From Alphaproteobacteria bacterium (GTDB lineage Bacteria; Pseudomonadota; Alphaproteobacteria; Micropepsales; Micropepsaceae), in contig JAFKEW010000043.1 of NCBI GenBank assembly GCA_017308375.1, positions 78,984-142,983 of the forward strand: a stretch of 64,000 nt of DNA. The letters are read 5' to 3'. Position numbers and translations under genes: made by a program. This document shows, one piece after another, positions 53,866 to 63,111 of this stretch. Each line of letters opens with the position of its first letter. Position 1 is the stretch's first letter. Below the pieces are notes generated by a model. The model did not search any database and had not been told where the DNA came from. It worked only from the letters and a program-made list of their open reading frames with translations.

Positions 53866-54483
53866 CTATTCCGCCGCGGCTTTGGTGTCGGGCCTCAGAT
53901 AGATCGAGCGTTTGGGCCGCGCCATCACCCGTTGCACCATCGGCACGAAGGCGTCGAGCGGCATGGTATCGTAATGGGGATCGAAAGCGTTCTGGTCATG
54001 CCGGGCGCAGAACATCGCTGTTCTTTCAAAACAGGGATGGCCGCGGAACTGGTCGCGCATGTTCCGGTCCAGCCCCAGATAGTGGAAGAAATAATAGCCC
54101 TGGAAGATGCCGTGGTGATGCAGCATCCACCAATTGTCGTCCGACACGAAGGGGCGCAGCACGGTGGCGCCCAGTTCGGCATGATTGGCGGAGGCAAGAA
54201 TATCGCCCATGTCGTGCAGAAGGGCGCAGACGACATATTCCTCGTCCATGCCGTCGCGATGGGCCAGCGTTGCCGATTGCAGCGAATGTTCCAGCCGGTC
54301 CACCGCGAAGCCGCCGCAATCGCCCTCCAGCATTTTCAGATGCGCAATCACCCGGTTGGGCAGATCCTTGTTGAACGACGACGCGGCCGCCCCGATTTTC
54401 ATCCAGTCGTCCGGGGTGCCCTCGGCCATCGCCTTGAACTGGGCGCGGCCTTCAGTTGTTTCCGTGGAGGGGTGTTCGGTCAT
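53866..54483 (-). CDS. HD-domain protein, PhnZ/inositol-oxygenase-like
   Basis: 205 residues. HD-domain ligands: His in RLEHSLQSATLAHRDG, the HD pair in ALLHDMGDI, then HAELGA, LHHHGIFQGYYFF and FCARHDQNAFDP. The extra histidines and the YYFFHYLG segment resemble mixed-valent diiron HD oxygenases (PhnZ/MIOX type) more than phosphohydrolases; which activity applies cannot be decided. ATG 54483 chosen; the frame upstream to 54603 overlaps the divergent promoter space. Confidence 0.75.
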   Translation of the reverse strand: MTEHPSTETTEGRAQFKAMAEGTPDDWMKIGAAASSFNKDLPNRVIAHLKMLEGDCGGFAVDRLEHSLQSATLAHRDGMDEEYVVCALLHDMGDILASANHAELGATVLRPFVSDDNWWMLHHHGIFQGYYFFHYLGLDRNMRDQFRGHPCFERTAMFCARHDQNAFDPHYDTMPLDAFVPMVQRVMARPKRSIYLRPDTKAAAE

Positions 54484-54626
54484 TGGCGGCGGCCTCCCTT
54501 GCCAGCTTCGCCCAGTGTCGGCCTCAAGGCCGCAGGCGTCAATCGGGTGGTGAAAGCCGGGCTTTAAGGGGCGCAAGACCGCCCCTATATGTTCTTTTCG
54601 CAACGTCCGGCCCTCAAGGAGCCCCG

Positions 54627-55142
54627 ATGAAAGTTAGCCACGCCGAGCGCGCGCTTGAAGCGGTGCTGTTCACCAGCCGTTGGCTGATGGCGCCGTTCTA
54701 TCTCGGCCTGGTGCTGGCGATCGTCGGGCTTCTGGTCGTGTTCGTGCAGGAGATCCTGCACGCCGCCCCGATGATCTTCAGTCTCGGCGAAGTCAATGTC
54801 GTGGTGCTGGCGCTGAACCTGATCGATCTGTCGCTGGCGGCCAATCTGCTGTTGATGGTGGTGCTGTCCGGCTACGAGAACTTCGTCTCCAAGATGGATG
54901 TGGCCGATCACCCCGACCGGCCGGACTGGATGGGCAAGATCGATTTTTCCGGCATGAAGCTGAAGCTGATCGCCTCCATCGTGGCGATTTCGGCCATCCA
55001 GCTTCTGAAGGCGTTCCTGTCGGTGGAGAAATATACCGAGACCGATCTCACCTGGCTGGTGATCATCCACCTGACCTTCGTGCTCTCCGGCGTTCTGCTG
55101 GCGCTGATGGATTTCATCGCCGTCCGCAGCAAGCACGTTTAG
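54627..55142 (+). CDS. YqhA/UPF0114-family membrane protein
   Basis: 171 residues, three to four membrane helices: MAPFYLGLVLAIVGLLVVFVQ, VVVLALNLIDLSLAANLLLMV, and two C-terminal. The conserved UPF0114 start AERALEAVLFTSRWLMAPFY and GYENFVSKMD loop are present. Function unknown. ATG 54627 follows AAGGAG; divergent from the HD gene. Confidence 0.88.
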   Translation: MKVSHAERALEAVLFTSRWLMAPFYLGLVLAIVGLLVVFVQEILHAAPMIFSLGEVNVVVLALNLIDLSLAANLLLMVVLSGYENFVSKMDVADHPDRPDWMGKIDFSGMKLKLIASIVAISAIQLLKAFLSVEKYTETDLTWLVIIHLTFVLSGVLLALMDFIAVRSKHV

Positions 55143-55219
55143 GGCCCGGTCAGGACCAGAATGGGCCCCATAATGACTACCAGCTTGAAACCCAGTGTCG
55201 ATTATGGCACGATGCTGCC

Positions 55220-55426
55220 ATGGGTGAAATGCGCAAAATTACAGTGGAAGTACCAGAACGCGCATTGGCGCTGGCGCAGGAACATACCGGCGCCGGCGTA
55301 AGCGAAACAGTTCGCCAAGCGCTTCTCGATTACGCTTCCAAGCAAGCTCAGAAAAAGGCAATGGCGCACCGCGGGAAAATCAAATTCGGGGTCGATCTTA
55401 TGGCGCTGCGAAAGCTTGAGGATTAA
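55220..55426 (+). CDS. vapB: VapB-type antitoxin
   Basis: 68 residues: an N-terminal ribbon-helix-helix-like part (KITVEVPERALALAQEHTGAGVSETVRQAL) and a basic tail for toxin binding. Directly followed, without spacing, by a PIN-domain toxin. Probably autoregulatory. Alternative start ATG 55229. Confidence 0.8.
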   Translation: MGEMRKITVEVPERALALAQEHTGAGVSETVRQALLDYASKQAQKKAMAHRGKIKFGVDLMALRKLED

Positions 55427-55801
55427 GTGATCGCGGCCGACACCAGCAGTCTTATCGCCTATTTCTCCGGGCGTGACGGCAGTGATGTTGAACGAATCCA
55501 CGATGCGTTGGGCGCAGGCGAGTTACGTATCTCACCGATCGCATTCACTGAACTGCTGAGCGACCCAAGAACCACTACAGAGCTCGAAATGGTTGTCGCC
55601 GAATGGCGCCAACTCGATATTACGCAAGGCTATTGGCTGCGCGCGGCTCGCACACGCGCCCGCCTCCTCAATCTCAAGCTCAAGCCAAAACTTCCGGATA
55701 CGCTCATCGCTCAATCGGCAATCGACTACAATATTCCGCTTATCGCGCGCGACGATGGCTTTCGCCATTTCGCAAAACATTGCGGGCTGAAGCTCGCTTA
55801 A
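55427..55801 (+). CDS. vapC: VapC-type PIN-domain ribonuclease toxin
   Basis: 124-residue PIN domain. Acidic active-site residues are in place: Asp5 (AADTSS), Glu42 (TELLS), Asp91 (PDTLIA) and Asp109 (ARDDGF). Starts at GTG 55427 immediately after the vapB stop, implying coupled translation. Cleaves RNA when freed from VapB; target unknown. Inserted between YqhA-like and rho genes. Confidence 0.88.
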   Translation: MIAADTSSLIAYFSGRDGSDVERIHDALGAGELRISPIAFTELLSDPRTTTELEMVVAEWRQLDITQGYWLRAARTRARLLNLKLKPKLPDTLIAQSAIDYNIPLIARDDGFRHFAKHCGLKLA

Positions 55802-55861
55802 AGCCACACACCGCACCGGCCGGAATGGATTGCCGGCACAAGTCCGGCAAAACCAAAGCCC

Positions 55862-57145
55862 TCATGTATTCATGCTGTCGAAGAAATCGGCGTTGTTCTT
55901 GGCCGAGCGCAGCTTGTCGAGCAGGAACTCGATCGCGTCCACCGTGCCCATCGGCGCCAGGATGCGGCGCAGCACATACATCTTCGACAGGGTGGCCTTG
56001 TCCACCAGCAACTCGTCCTTGCGGGTGCCGGATTTCAGGATGTCGATGGCCGGGAAGATGCGCTTGTCCGCCACCTTGCGGTCCAGAATGATTTCCGAAT
56101 TGCCGGTACCCTTGAACTCTTCAAAGATCACTTCGTCCATGCGGCTGCCGGTATCGATCAAGGCGGTTGCGATGATGGTGAGCGAGCCGCCTTCCTCGAT
56201 ATTGCGGGCCGCACCGAAGAAACGCTTCGGCCGCTGCAGCGCATTGGCATCGACACCGCCGGTCAGCACCTTGCCCGAGGAAGGAACAACGGTGTTGTAG
56301 GCACGGCCGAGGCGGGTGATGGAATCGAGCAGGATGATCACGTCGCGTTTGTGCTCGACCAGGCGCTTCGCTTTCTCGATCACCATCTCGGCGACCTGTA
56401 CGTGGCGGGAGGCAGGCTCGTCGAAGGTCGACGAAATCACCTCGCCCTTCACCGTGCGCTGCATGTCGGTGACTTCTTCCGGGCGTTCGTCGATCAGCAG
56501 CACGATCAGATAGCATTCGGGGTGATTGGCCGCGATCGCCTTGGCGATGTTCTGCAGGATCACGGTCTTGCCGGTGCGGGGCGGGGCGGTGATCAGCGCG
56601 CGCTGGCCCATGCCCTGCGGCGCCACGATATCGATCACCCGGCCGGTGCGGTCCTTGATGGTGGGGTCTTCGATTTCCATGTTCAGCCGCTTGGTCGGGT
56701 AAAGCGGCGTCAGATTGTCGAAATGCACCTTGTGGCGGGTGGCCTCTGGGTCTTCGAAATTGATGGTGGAGACCTTCAACAGCGCGAAATAGCGTTCGCC
56801 GTCCTTCGGGCTGCGGATCGGGCCATCCACGGTATCGCCGGTGCGAAGGCCGAAGCGGCGGATCTGTGACGGCGAGACATAGATGTCGTCCGGCCCGGCG
56901 AGGTAATTCGATTCCGGGCTGCGCAGGAAGCCGAAGCCATCCTGCAGCACCTCCAGCGTGCCGCCGCCGGTGATTTCCACATCGCGCTCGGCGAGTTCTT
57001 TCAGGATCGCGAACATCATGTCCTGCTTGCGCATGGAGGATGCGTTCTCGATCTCCAGCTCTTCGGCGAAGGCAAGCAGATCGGTGGGGGATTTCGCTTT
57101 GAGATCCTGCAGCTTCATCGCTTGCAGGCCGGATTGCACAGTCAT
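55862..57145 (-). CDS. rho: transcription termination factor Rho
   Basis: 427-residue Rho hexameric helicase. N-terminal RNA-binding domain ([30 protein letters not shown]), Walker [23 protein letters not shown]-loop/R-loop [21 protein letters not shown]. Complete. ATG 57145 has AGGTG ahead; Met10 is a possible shorter start close to the E. coli start. Transcribed leftward, away from the putative origin. Confidence 0.98.
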   Translation of the reverse strand: MTVQSGLQAMKLQDLKAKSPTDLLAFAEELEIENASSMRKQDMMFAILKELAERDVEITGGGTLEVLQDGFGFLRSPESNYLAGPDDIYVSPSQIRRFGLRTGDTVDGPIRSPKDGERYFALLKVSTINFEDPEATRHKVHFDNLTPLYPTKRLNMEIEDPTIKDRTGRVIDIVAPQGMGQRALITAPPRTGKTVILQNIAKAIAANHPECYLIVLLIDERPEEVTDMQRTVKGEVISSTFDEPASRHVQVAEMVIEKAKRLVEHKRDVIILLDSITRLGRAYNTVVPSSGKVLTGGVDANALQRPKRFFGAARNIEEGGSLTIIATALIDTGSRMDEVIFEEFKGTGNSEIILDRKVADKRIFPAIDILKSGTRKDELLVDKATLSKMYVLRRILAPMGTVDAIEFLLDKLRSAKNNADFFDSMNT

Positions 57146-57407
57146 GGAAACACCTGGAACAGGATCAGAAAAAGAAGAAGAGCACCGCCCGCACGCGGGC
57201 TGGGTTCAGCACAGGCCGCAGGGAATTGCCGGTTAAAAGATAACGTCCGCCGCTTGACCTTGTGGCCCGTATCTGGCGCGAAACCCGCGCTGGCTTACCT
57301 CGGCGTTGATGGGGAACTGACCAAACTATACCGCGATTTGGGGTCTGTGCAAACTCCCGTCAAGGACGGCACTGCAAATTTTATCGAACCTTGCCCGGCC
57401 GCCGGTT

Positions 57408-57851
57408 TCAAAAAGGTTTCACCACCACCAGGATGACAATCGCCACCATCAGAAGGGTGGGGACCTCGTTCCAGATCCGGTAGAAGCGGGCGGTCCGTGT
57501 GTTGGCGTCGCGCTCGAAATCCTTGCGCCAGACACCCAGAAGATGATGGACAAAGGTCAGGATCAGCACTAGCGCGAATTTCGCATGCAGCCAGCCGTCC
57601 TCCCACGCGCCGGTGATCCAGGCCAGCAGCGGCCCCAGAATCCACACCGCGACCATGGCCGGATTCATGATGCCGCGCAGCAGCCGACGCTCCATCACCT
57701 TGAAGCGTTCGGACTCCACCGAGCCCGGCACGGTTTCGGTGTGATAGACAAAAAGCCGCGGCAGATAGAGCAACCCCGCCATCCAGGCGATCACCGCGAT
57801 GACGTGGAACGCCTCGATCCAGAGGATATTGTCGGAAAGAAACATGGTCAT
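57408..57851 (-). CDS. hemJ: protoporphyrinogen IX oxidase HemJ
   Basis: 147-residue HemJ/CopD-like membrane protein with four helices: WIEAFHVIAVIAWMAGLLYLPRLFVYH (conserved His and Arg), MVAVWILGPLLAWI, LHAKFALVLILTFVHHLLG and C-terminal RIWNEVPTLLMVAIVI. HemJ is the oxygen-dependent protoporphyrinogen oxidase of most alphaproteobacteria. It overlaps hemH by 4 bp, completing a late haem operon hemE-hemH-hemJ. Confidence 0.93.
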   Translation of the reverse strand: MTMFLSDNILWIEAFHVIAVIAWMAGLLYLPRLFVYHTETVPGSVESERFKVMERRLLRGIMNPAMVAVWILGPLLAWITGAWEDGWLHAKFALVLILTFVHHLLGVWRKDFERDANTRTARFYRIWNEVPTLLMVAIVILVVVKPF

Positions 57852-58915
57852 GGCCGGTCCCCCAAAAATTGGCCCCCCTCAAATCCGCCCGCCACAAACC
57901 CACAAGCATCGGTGCCTGCGGGGCAGAGCCGTGTGCCGCCCGGCCCGCTGACGCCGCCGTGCGCCAGCGCCTGTTCCACCAGACGCGCCAGGCCCGCGAT
58001 AAAGCGGGGATCGCATCCCACCGTTGAAGCCCGGCGATAATCGGGAACGCCGGAGCGTTCTGCCAGTGCGCGATACTCGATATCAAGTTCCACCAGCGTT
58101 TCGGAGTGTTCGCTGACAAACGCGATCGGGGCCACGATCACCCCTTTGCTGTCCGCCCCGGCGCGAACGATCTCAGCATCGGTTGCGGGCCCGATCCATT
58201 TCATCGGCCCCACCCGGCTTTGAAAACAGACCTGCCAGTCGAGCCCCGGCTCACCGATTGCTGCAGCGATGGCCGCGGCCGAGCGTTCCACTTGTGCACG
58301 GTAGGGATCACCCTTCGTGATCACCCGTTCCGGCAGGCCATGGGCCGAGAGCAACAGGCGATAGGAGAGGTCGCTTCGCGCACCCTCCCGCGCTTTGGCG
58401 ATGGCAGCCGCCATCGCGGCAATGAAACCATCATCCTCCGGATAGCAGCAGATGCCGGATTGCGGCACGGTGAGACCGGCCTTCGCAGCCCAGTCACGCC
58501 AATCGGCCAGCGAGGACGCGGTGGTGGTGGTGGAATATTGCGGATAGAGCGGCAGCAGCACGATCCGGTTCGGCCCCCAGGCCTTCGCGGCTTCCGCTGC
58601 CTCGCGCGCACCAGGCTTTGAGCATCGCATCGCAATGAAGGCCCGCGCGTCATGTCCGCGCGCGGCCAATGCCTGTTCCAATGCGCGGGCCTGCGCCTCC
58701 GTCTCCGGCAGGATGGGAGAACGCCCGCCGATTTTGGCATAGATCGCGCGCGCAACCGGCGCGCGGCGCTTCGCGATCAGCTTCGCCAGCGGCAGACGGA
58801 TAAATCCGGGCAGAGACAAAATCGCAGGATCGGAAAACAGATTATAGAGAAACGGTTCAATCTCCTCAGGCGCCGATGGCCCGCCGAGATTGAACAGGAT
58901 CACCGCCAGTTTCAC
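57848..58915 (-). CDS. hemH: ferrochelatase
   Basis: 355-residue HemH inserting Fe2+ into protoporphyrin IX. N-terminal AVILFNLGGPSAPEEIEPFL, the conserved RYSPF-like and LLPLYPQYSTTTTAS segment, LLSAHGLPERVITKGDPY (catalytic His), VGPMKWIGPATD and VAPIAFVSEHSETLVELD. Overlaps hemE and hemJ by 4 bp on each side. Confidence 0.96.
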   Translation of the reverse strand: MKLAVILFNLGGPSAPEEIEPFLYNLFSDPAILSLPGFIRLPLAKLIAKRRAPVARAIYAKIGGRSPILPETEAQARALEQALAARGHDARAFIAMRCSKPGAREAAEAAKAWGPNRIVLLPLYPQYSTTTTASSLADWRDWAAKAGLTVPQSGICCYPEDDGFIAAMAAAIAKAREGARSDLSYRLLLSAHGLPERVITKGDPYRAQVERSAAAIAAAIGEPGLDWQVCFQSRVGPMKWIGPATDAEIVRAGADSKGVIVAPIAFVSEHSETLVELDIEYRALAERSGVPDYRRASTVGCDPRFIAGLARLVEQALAHGGVSGPGGTRLCPAGTDACGFVAGGFEGGQFLGDRP

Positions 58916-59946
58916 GCCGCCGCCCGGATACGTGTGAGCATCGTGTGAACATGATCCACAGGTGTCTCCGGCAAAATGCCGTGGCCTAGATTGAAGATGA
59001 AAGGATGCCCCCGCATCCGGTCCACAATTCTGTCCACCGCGCGTTCCAGCGCGGCACCGCCCGCGATCAGCACAATCGGATCGAGATTGCCCTGCACCGT
59101 CACCCGCTCGGCAAGATTTTTCGCCGCCCAGGCGATCGGCGCCGACGTGTCGATGGAAACCGCATCGACGCCAGTTTCATCCGCGTATTGCAAATAGCCT
59201 TCAAGGGTCGAAGCGCGGGGAAAGCCGATGATCTTCGCGGCAGGTCGCGACGCGCGGATTTTTTCCACAATCCGTTTCGCCGGCGCCACCACCCAATCGG
59301 CAAAGCGTTCCGCCGGCAGGCCCGAGGCCCAGCTATCGAAAATCTGCACCGCATCGGCACCGGCATCGATCTGTGCAATCAGATGTGCCGCGACGCAATC
59401 GCCCACGATCTCCAGCAATTGCTGAAAGCCTTGCGGGTCGCGATAGCCCCACAATTTCGCTTCGCGCTGATCGGGCGAACCGCCGCCTTGCGCCATATAG
59501 GTCGCGAGCGTCCACGGCGCACCGGCGAAACCGAGCAGCGCAGTCTTGTCATCGAGCTTCTGCCGCACCAGTTCCAACGCGCCATAAACCGGGGCGAGCG
59601 TTTTGCGCCAGACTTCGGGATCGCGCTCAAGCGTTTTTGTATCATGCACCGGTATCAATCTGGGGCCGACGCCTTCCTCGAACCACACCTTGAGGCCGAG
59701 GGCGGCCGGCACCACCAGAATGTCGGAGAACAGGATTGCCGCATCGAAGCCGAAACGCGTGATCGGCTGCAGGGTGATCTCGCAGGCCAGCTCCGGCGTC
59801 ATGCACATGGTCCAGAACGAACCCGCCTTCTCCCGCACTGCGCGGTATTCCGGCAGATAGCGCCCGGCCTGGCGCATCAGCCAGACGGGTGGTGGCAGGT
59901 TCGCTTCTTTTCGCAAGGCACGCAGGATCGGCTTATCCGCCTTCAC
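58912..59946 (-). CDS. hemE: uroporphyrinogen decarboxylase
   Basis: 344-residue HemE. N-terminal PVWLMRQAGRYLPEYR (catalytic Arg pocket), LFSDILVVPAALGLKV with catalytic Asp, FAGAPWTLATYM, and FNLGHGILPETPVDHV. Makes coproporphyrinogen III. Its 5' end faces the 250-bp putative origin region, as in Caulobacter. Confidence 0.98.
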   Translation of the reverse strand: MKADKPILRALRKEANLPPPVWLMRQAGRYLPEYRAVREKAGSFWTMCMTPELACEITLQPITRFGFDAAILFSDILVVPAALGLKVWFEEGVGPRLIPVHDTKTLERDPEVWRKTLAPVYGALELVRQKLDDKTALLGFAGAPWTLATYMAQGGGSPDQREAKLWGYRDPQGFQQLLEIVGDCVAAHLIAQIDAGADAVQIFDSWASGLPAERFADWVVAPAKRIVEKIRASRPAAKIIGFPRASTLEGYLQYADETGVDAVSIDTSAPIAWAAKNLAERVTVQGNLDPIVLIAGGAALERAVDRIVDRMRGHPFIFNLGHGILPETPVDHVHTMLTRIRAAA

Positions 59947-60197
59947 TTCAAGACTCCTAAGAGAAGGTTGATGACGTTGTTGTTATGCCTGTGATTTGTG
60001 GAAGAGTCGGTGGGGCGTTTTGAACCAGTTCGGAAGCGCATGCGATTCAAGGGCTTGGAATCGATCATGCGATATGGTGCGGGGCCGGCCTTGCGGATAA
60101 GTCTGTCGCTTAATCGGGTGTTTCGCACAGTCATTGACCGCGGGCCCGAACCTGTTAACCAAATGGGATCAAATTGACCTCGACTGAGGGCGCTTCT
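59947..60197. other. candidate replication-origin region (hemE / PPSR divergent spacer)
   Basis: 251 bp between divergent hemE and the phosphotransferase gene, the same neighbours as Caulobacter Cori. It includes TGCGGATAA (60092-60100), an 8/9 match to a DnaA box in reverse, TGTGGAAGA (59997-60005, 7/9), and TTAA-containing motifs near 60110 and 60165 reminiscent of CtrA half-sites. No strongly AT-rich unwinding element is obvious, so the origin call is tentative. Confidence 0.45.
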
Positions 60198-61019
60198 GTG
60201 AATCCTCCCGTGTTCCATATCCATCTGGTCTCCGACGCGACTGGTGAAACCCTCAATGCCATTGCCAAGGCCGCCCTGGCGCAGTTCGAGGATGTGCGGG
60301 TCGAGGAACATGCCTACACCCTGGTGCGTAGCCCACGCCAATTGGCGCGGGCGATCGAACATATCGGGGAAAGCCCCGGTCTGGTGTTCTTCACACTGGT
60401 CAATCCCGATTTGCAGCGCGAGCTTATCAGCCAATGCACCCGGATGGATGTGCCCTGTCTCGACGTGATGGCGGGGCCGGTGGCGGCGCTGCGCGCGTTC
60501 CTGGGCGTGGCCGAAAGCCATCGCCCCGGCGGCCAGCATGAGGTCGATCAGCGTTATCTGCACCGGATCGAGGCGCTGAACTTCACCATCCAGCACGATG
60601 ACGGGCAGGGGCTGGACGGGCTTGAGAATGCGCAAGTTGTGCTGGTCGGGGCCTCGCGCACCTCCAAGACACCGACCTGTGTCTATCTCGCGATCCGCGG
60701 CATCCGTGCCGCCAATGTGCCGATCGTGCCGGGCGTGCCGCTGCCGCAGGCGGTGAAGGCTGCGAAAAGGCCGCTGGTGGTCGGACTGTGGGCCGCACCG
60801 GACCGGCTGGTGCAGGTGCGGCGCAACCGGCTCAACACGCTGGGCGAGGTGCGTGATACCAGCTACGCCGATCTGGAGCAGGTGCGTGACGAGGTCACCG
60901 CCACCCGCCGCCTGTTCGAACAGATGGGCTGGCCGACCATTGATGTTTCCCGCCGCTCGGTCGAGGAGACCTCGGCCGCGATCCTGAACCTTCTGGGCGA
61001 CCGCAGGGTGTCGGTATGA
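60198..61019 (+). CDS. pyruvate phosphate dikinase / PEP synthase regulatory protein (DUF299)
   Basis: 273-residue bifunctional Ser/Thr kinase-phosphorylase of the PPSR family: FHIHLVSDATGETLNAIAKA, the P-loop GASRTSKTPTCVYLA near residue 148, and VPGVPLPQAV. Toggles PPDK or PEP synthase activity. I chose GTG 60198 (GAGGG eight bases ahead); TTG 60174 would add eight residues. Overlaps maf by 4 bp. Confidence 0.93.
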   Translation: MNPPVFHIHLVSDATGETLNAIAKAALAQFEDVRVEEHAYTLVRSPRQLARAIEHIGESPGLVFFTLVNPDLQRELISQCTRMDVPCLDVMAGPVAALRAFLGVAESHRPGGQHEVDQRYLHRIEALNFTIQHDDGQGLDGLENAQVVLVGASRTSKTPTCVYLAIRGIRAANVPIVPGVPLPQAVKAAKRPLVVGLWAAPDRLVQVRRNRLNTLGEVRDTSYADLEQVRDEVTATRRLFEQMGWPTIDVSRRSVEETSAAILNLLGDRRVSV

Positions 61020-61612
61020 CCGGGCTGGTGCTGGCATCGGCAAGCCCGGCGCGGGCCCGCCTGCTGACCGCAGCCGGTGTAGTGTTTGCTGTTCATCCGG
61101 CCACTGTGGATGAAGCGGCGATGAAGGACTCGCTTCAGGTGGCCGGTGCGGACGCGCGCGCGGTGGCCGAGGCGCTGGCCGAACTGAAAGCGGCACAAGT
61201 GTCGGCCGCGATGCCGGATGCGCTGGTGCTGGGCGCCGATCAGGTGCTGGTGTTCGACGGTGTGCTGGTCAGCAAATGCGCCGATCTGAAAGAGGCGCGC
61301 GCGCTGCTGCGGGAATTGCGCGGGCAGCCGCACGATCTGATCAGCGCCGCAGTGCTGTGTCTGCATGGTGCGCCAGTGTGGCGCCATGCGGCGGCGGCGC
61401 GGCTGACGATGCGCGATTTCAGCGATGACTTCCTCGGTACCTATCTGGCGGAGGAGGGGGAGGCGTTGCTTGGCGGCGTCGGCTGCTACCGGCTGGAGGG
61501 GCGTGGGGCGCAATTGTTCGCGCGGGTGGAGGGCGATCACTTCACCGTGCAGGGGCTGCCGCTGTTGCCGCTGCTGGAGGCGTTGCGCCAACACGGGGTG
61601 CTGCCGGCATGA
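61016..61612 (+). CDS. Maf-like nucleotide pyrophosphatase
   Basis: 198 residues: LVLASASPARARLLTAAGV, VDEAAMK, LGADQVLVFDGVLVSK and the FLGTYL motif. Hydrolyses non-canonical or certain canonical NTPs to NMP. Family members are often called Maf; in alphaproteobacteria this copy regularly sits between the PPSR gene and aroE, as here with 4-bp overlaps on both sides. Confidence 0.92.
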   Translation: MTGLVLASASPARARLLTAAGVVFAVHPATVDEAAMKDSLQVAGADARAVAEALAELKAAQVSAAMPDALVLGADQVLVFDGVLVSKCADLKEARALLRELRGQPHDLISAAVLCLHGAPVWRHAAAARLTMRDFSDDFLGTYLAEEGEALLGGVGCYRLEGRGAQLFARVEGDHFTVQGLPLLPLLEALRQHGVLPA

Positions 61613-62478
61613 GCATCAGCGGCAAGGCAAAACTGGCAGGGGTTGCGGGATGGCCGGTGGCGCATTCGCTGTCGCCGCTGCTACACGATTTCTGGCTGGA
61701 AAATCTGGCGATCGATGGCGCCTATGTGCCGCTGGCGATTGCGCCGCACGATCTGGCGCGCGCGCTGGACGGTCTGTTCCGTGCCGGGTTTGCGGGTGTG
61801 AACCTGACCATTCCGCACAAGGAAGCGGGCTTTGCGCTGGTGGACCGGGTGGACGATCACGCCCGTGCGGCGGGCGCGGTCAATCTGCTGCTGCGCGGGC
61901 CTGACGGCAGGCTGGAAGGGCGCAACACCGATGCATCCGGTCTTGCTGCCAGTCTGCGTGCCAGTGGGGTTGCGCTCACCGGCGGCAAGGCGGTGCTGTA
62001 TGGCGCGGGTGGGGCGGCGCGTGCGGCGGTTCTGGCCTTGGCGGAAATCGGTGCCGCGGAGATCACGGTGCTCAACCGCCATCAGGACCGTGCAAACCAG
62101 TTGGTGCGTGCGTTGGCACCGCATGTGACGGTGAAACTCGGAAGCCGCGGCTTTGCGGATTGGCCGGGGCTGGCGGCGGAAACGGATCTTCTGGTCAATG
62201 CCACCAGTGCCGGCATGGCGGGTAATCCAGCGCTGGCACTGACACTCGACCGCTTGCGCGGCAGTGCGGTGGTCTGCGATCTGGTTTACAGCCCGCTGGA
62301 GACACCATTGCTGAAGGCGGCTGCTGCGCGTGCGCACAAAACTGTGGATGGCCTTGGCATGTTGCTGCATCAGGCGGTCCCGGCCTTCGAAGCCTTTTAT
62401 GGTATCAGGCCAGAGGTGACACCGGCGCTGCGCCAGAAGCTGGAACAGGCGCTGCGCGCGAAACAGAAACAGGCTTAG
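61609..62478 (+). CDS. aroE: shikimate dehydrogenase
   Basis: 289-residue NADP-dependent AroE: GWPVAHSLSPLLHDFWL, NLTIPHKEAGF with catalytic Lys, GRNTDASG with catalytic Asp, YGAGGAARAAVLAL Rossmann loop, and GLGMLLHQAVPAFEAFYG. Fourth step of the shikimate pathway. Part of the PPSR-maf-aroE-coaE-dnaQ run. Confidence 0.97.
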   Translation: MSISGKAKLAGVAGWPVAHSLSPLLHDFWLENLAIDGAYVPLAIAPHDLARALDGLFRAGFAGVNLTIPHKEAGFALVDRVDDHARAAGAVNLLLRGPDGRLEGRNTDASGLAASLRASGVALTGGKAVLYGAGGAARAAVLALAEIGAAEITVLNRHQDRANQLVRALAPHVTVKLGSRGFADWPGLAAETDLLVNATSAGMAGNPALALTLDRLRGSAVVCDLVYSPLETPLLKAAAARAHKTVDGLGMLLHQAVPAFEAFYGIRPEVTPALRQKLEQALRAKQKQA

Positions 62479-62481
62479 GGC

Positions 62482-63111
62482 ATGGATAGACCTTTTCTGG
62501 TGGGTTTGACCGGCTCCATCGGCATGGGGAAAAGTGAGACCGCGCGCATGTTCGCCCGCCTCGGCATTCCGGTATACGATGCCGATGCCGCCGTGCACCG
62601 GCTCTATGAAAAGGGCGGTGCGGCAGTGCCGGAGATCGACGCCGCCTTTCCCGGCACGGTGGTGAACGGCAAGGTGGATCGGGGCCTGCTGGCCAAAGCG
62701 CTGGCCGCGCGCAGCGACGGGTTCAAGACGCTGGAAGCGATTGTCCATCCGCTGGTGGGTAAGGCGCAGCGCAGCTTTCTGGAGCAGGCGGCGAAGGATG
62801 GCGCGGAACTGGTGGTGCTCGACATTCCGCTGTTGTTCGAGACCGGCGGCGAGGGCCGCATGGATGCGGTGGTGGTGGTCAGCGCGCCGGCGGATTTGCA
62901 GCGGGAACGCGTGCTGCAGCGTGAAGGCATGACGGCGGAAAAGCTCGACCAGATCCTGTCGCGCCAGATGCCGGATGCGGAAAAGCGCGCCAAAGCGCAT
63001 TTCGTGGTCGAGACCGGCAAGGGGCTGGAGCACGCCTTCGAACAGGTGAAGGGTGTCGTCGCCGCCATTCACCGCATGCGGCAGGATCAGGACAAGGGAC
63101 AGAAGGCGTGA
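62482..63111 (+). CDS. coaE: dephospho-CoA kinase
   Basis: 209-residue CoaE: Walker A VGLTGSIGMGKSETARMF, YDADAAVHRLYE, and VLDIPLLFETGGEGRMD. Last step of CoA synthesis. Overlaps dnaQ by 4 bp. Confidence 0.97.
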   Translation: MDRPFLVGLTGSIGMGKSETARMFARLGIPVYDADAAVHRLYEKGGAAVPEIDAAFPGTVVNGKVDRGLLAKALAARSDGFKTLEAIVHPLVGKAQRSFLEQAAKDGAELVVLDIPLLFETGGEGRMDAVVVVSAPADLQRERVLQREGMTAEKLDQILSRQMPDAEKRAKAHFVVETGKGLEHAFEQVKGVVAAIHRMRQDQDKGQKA

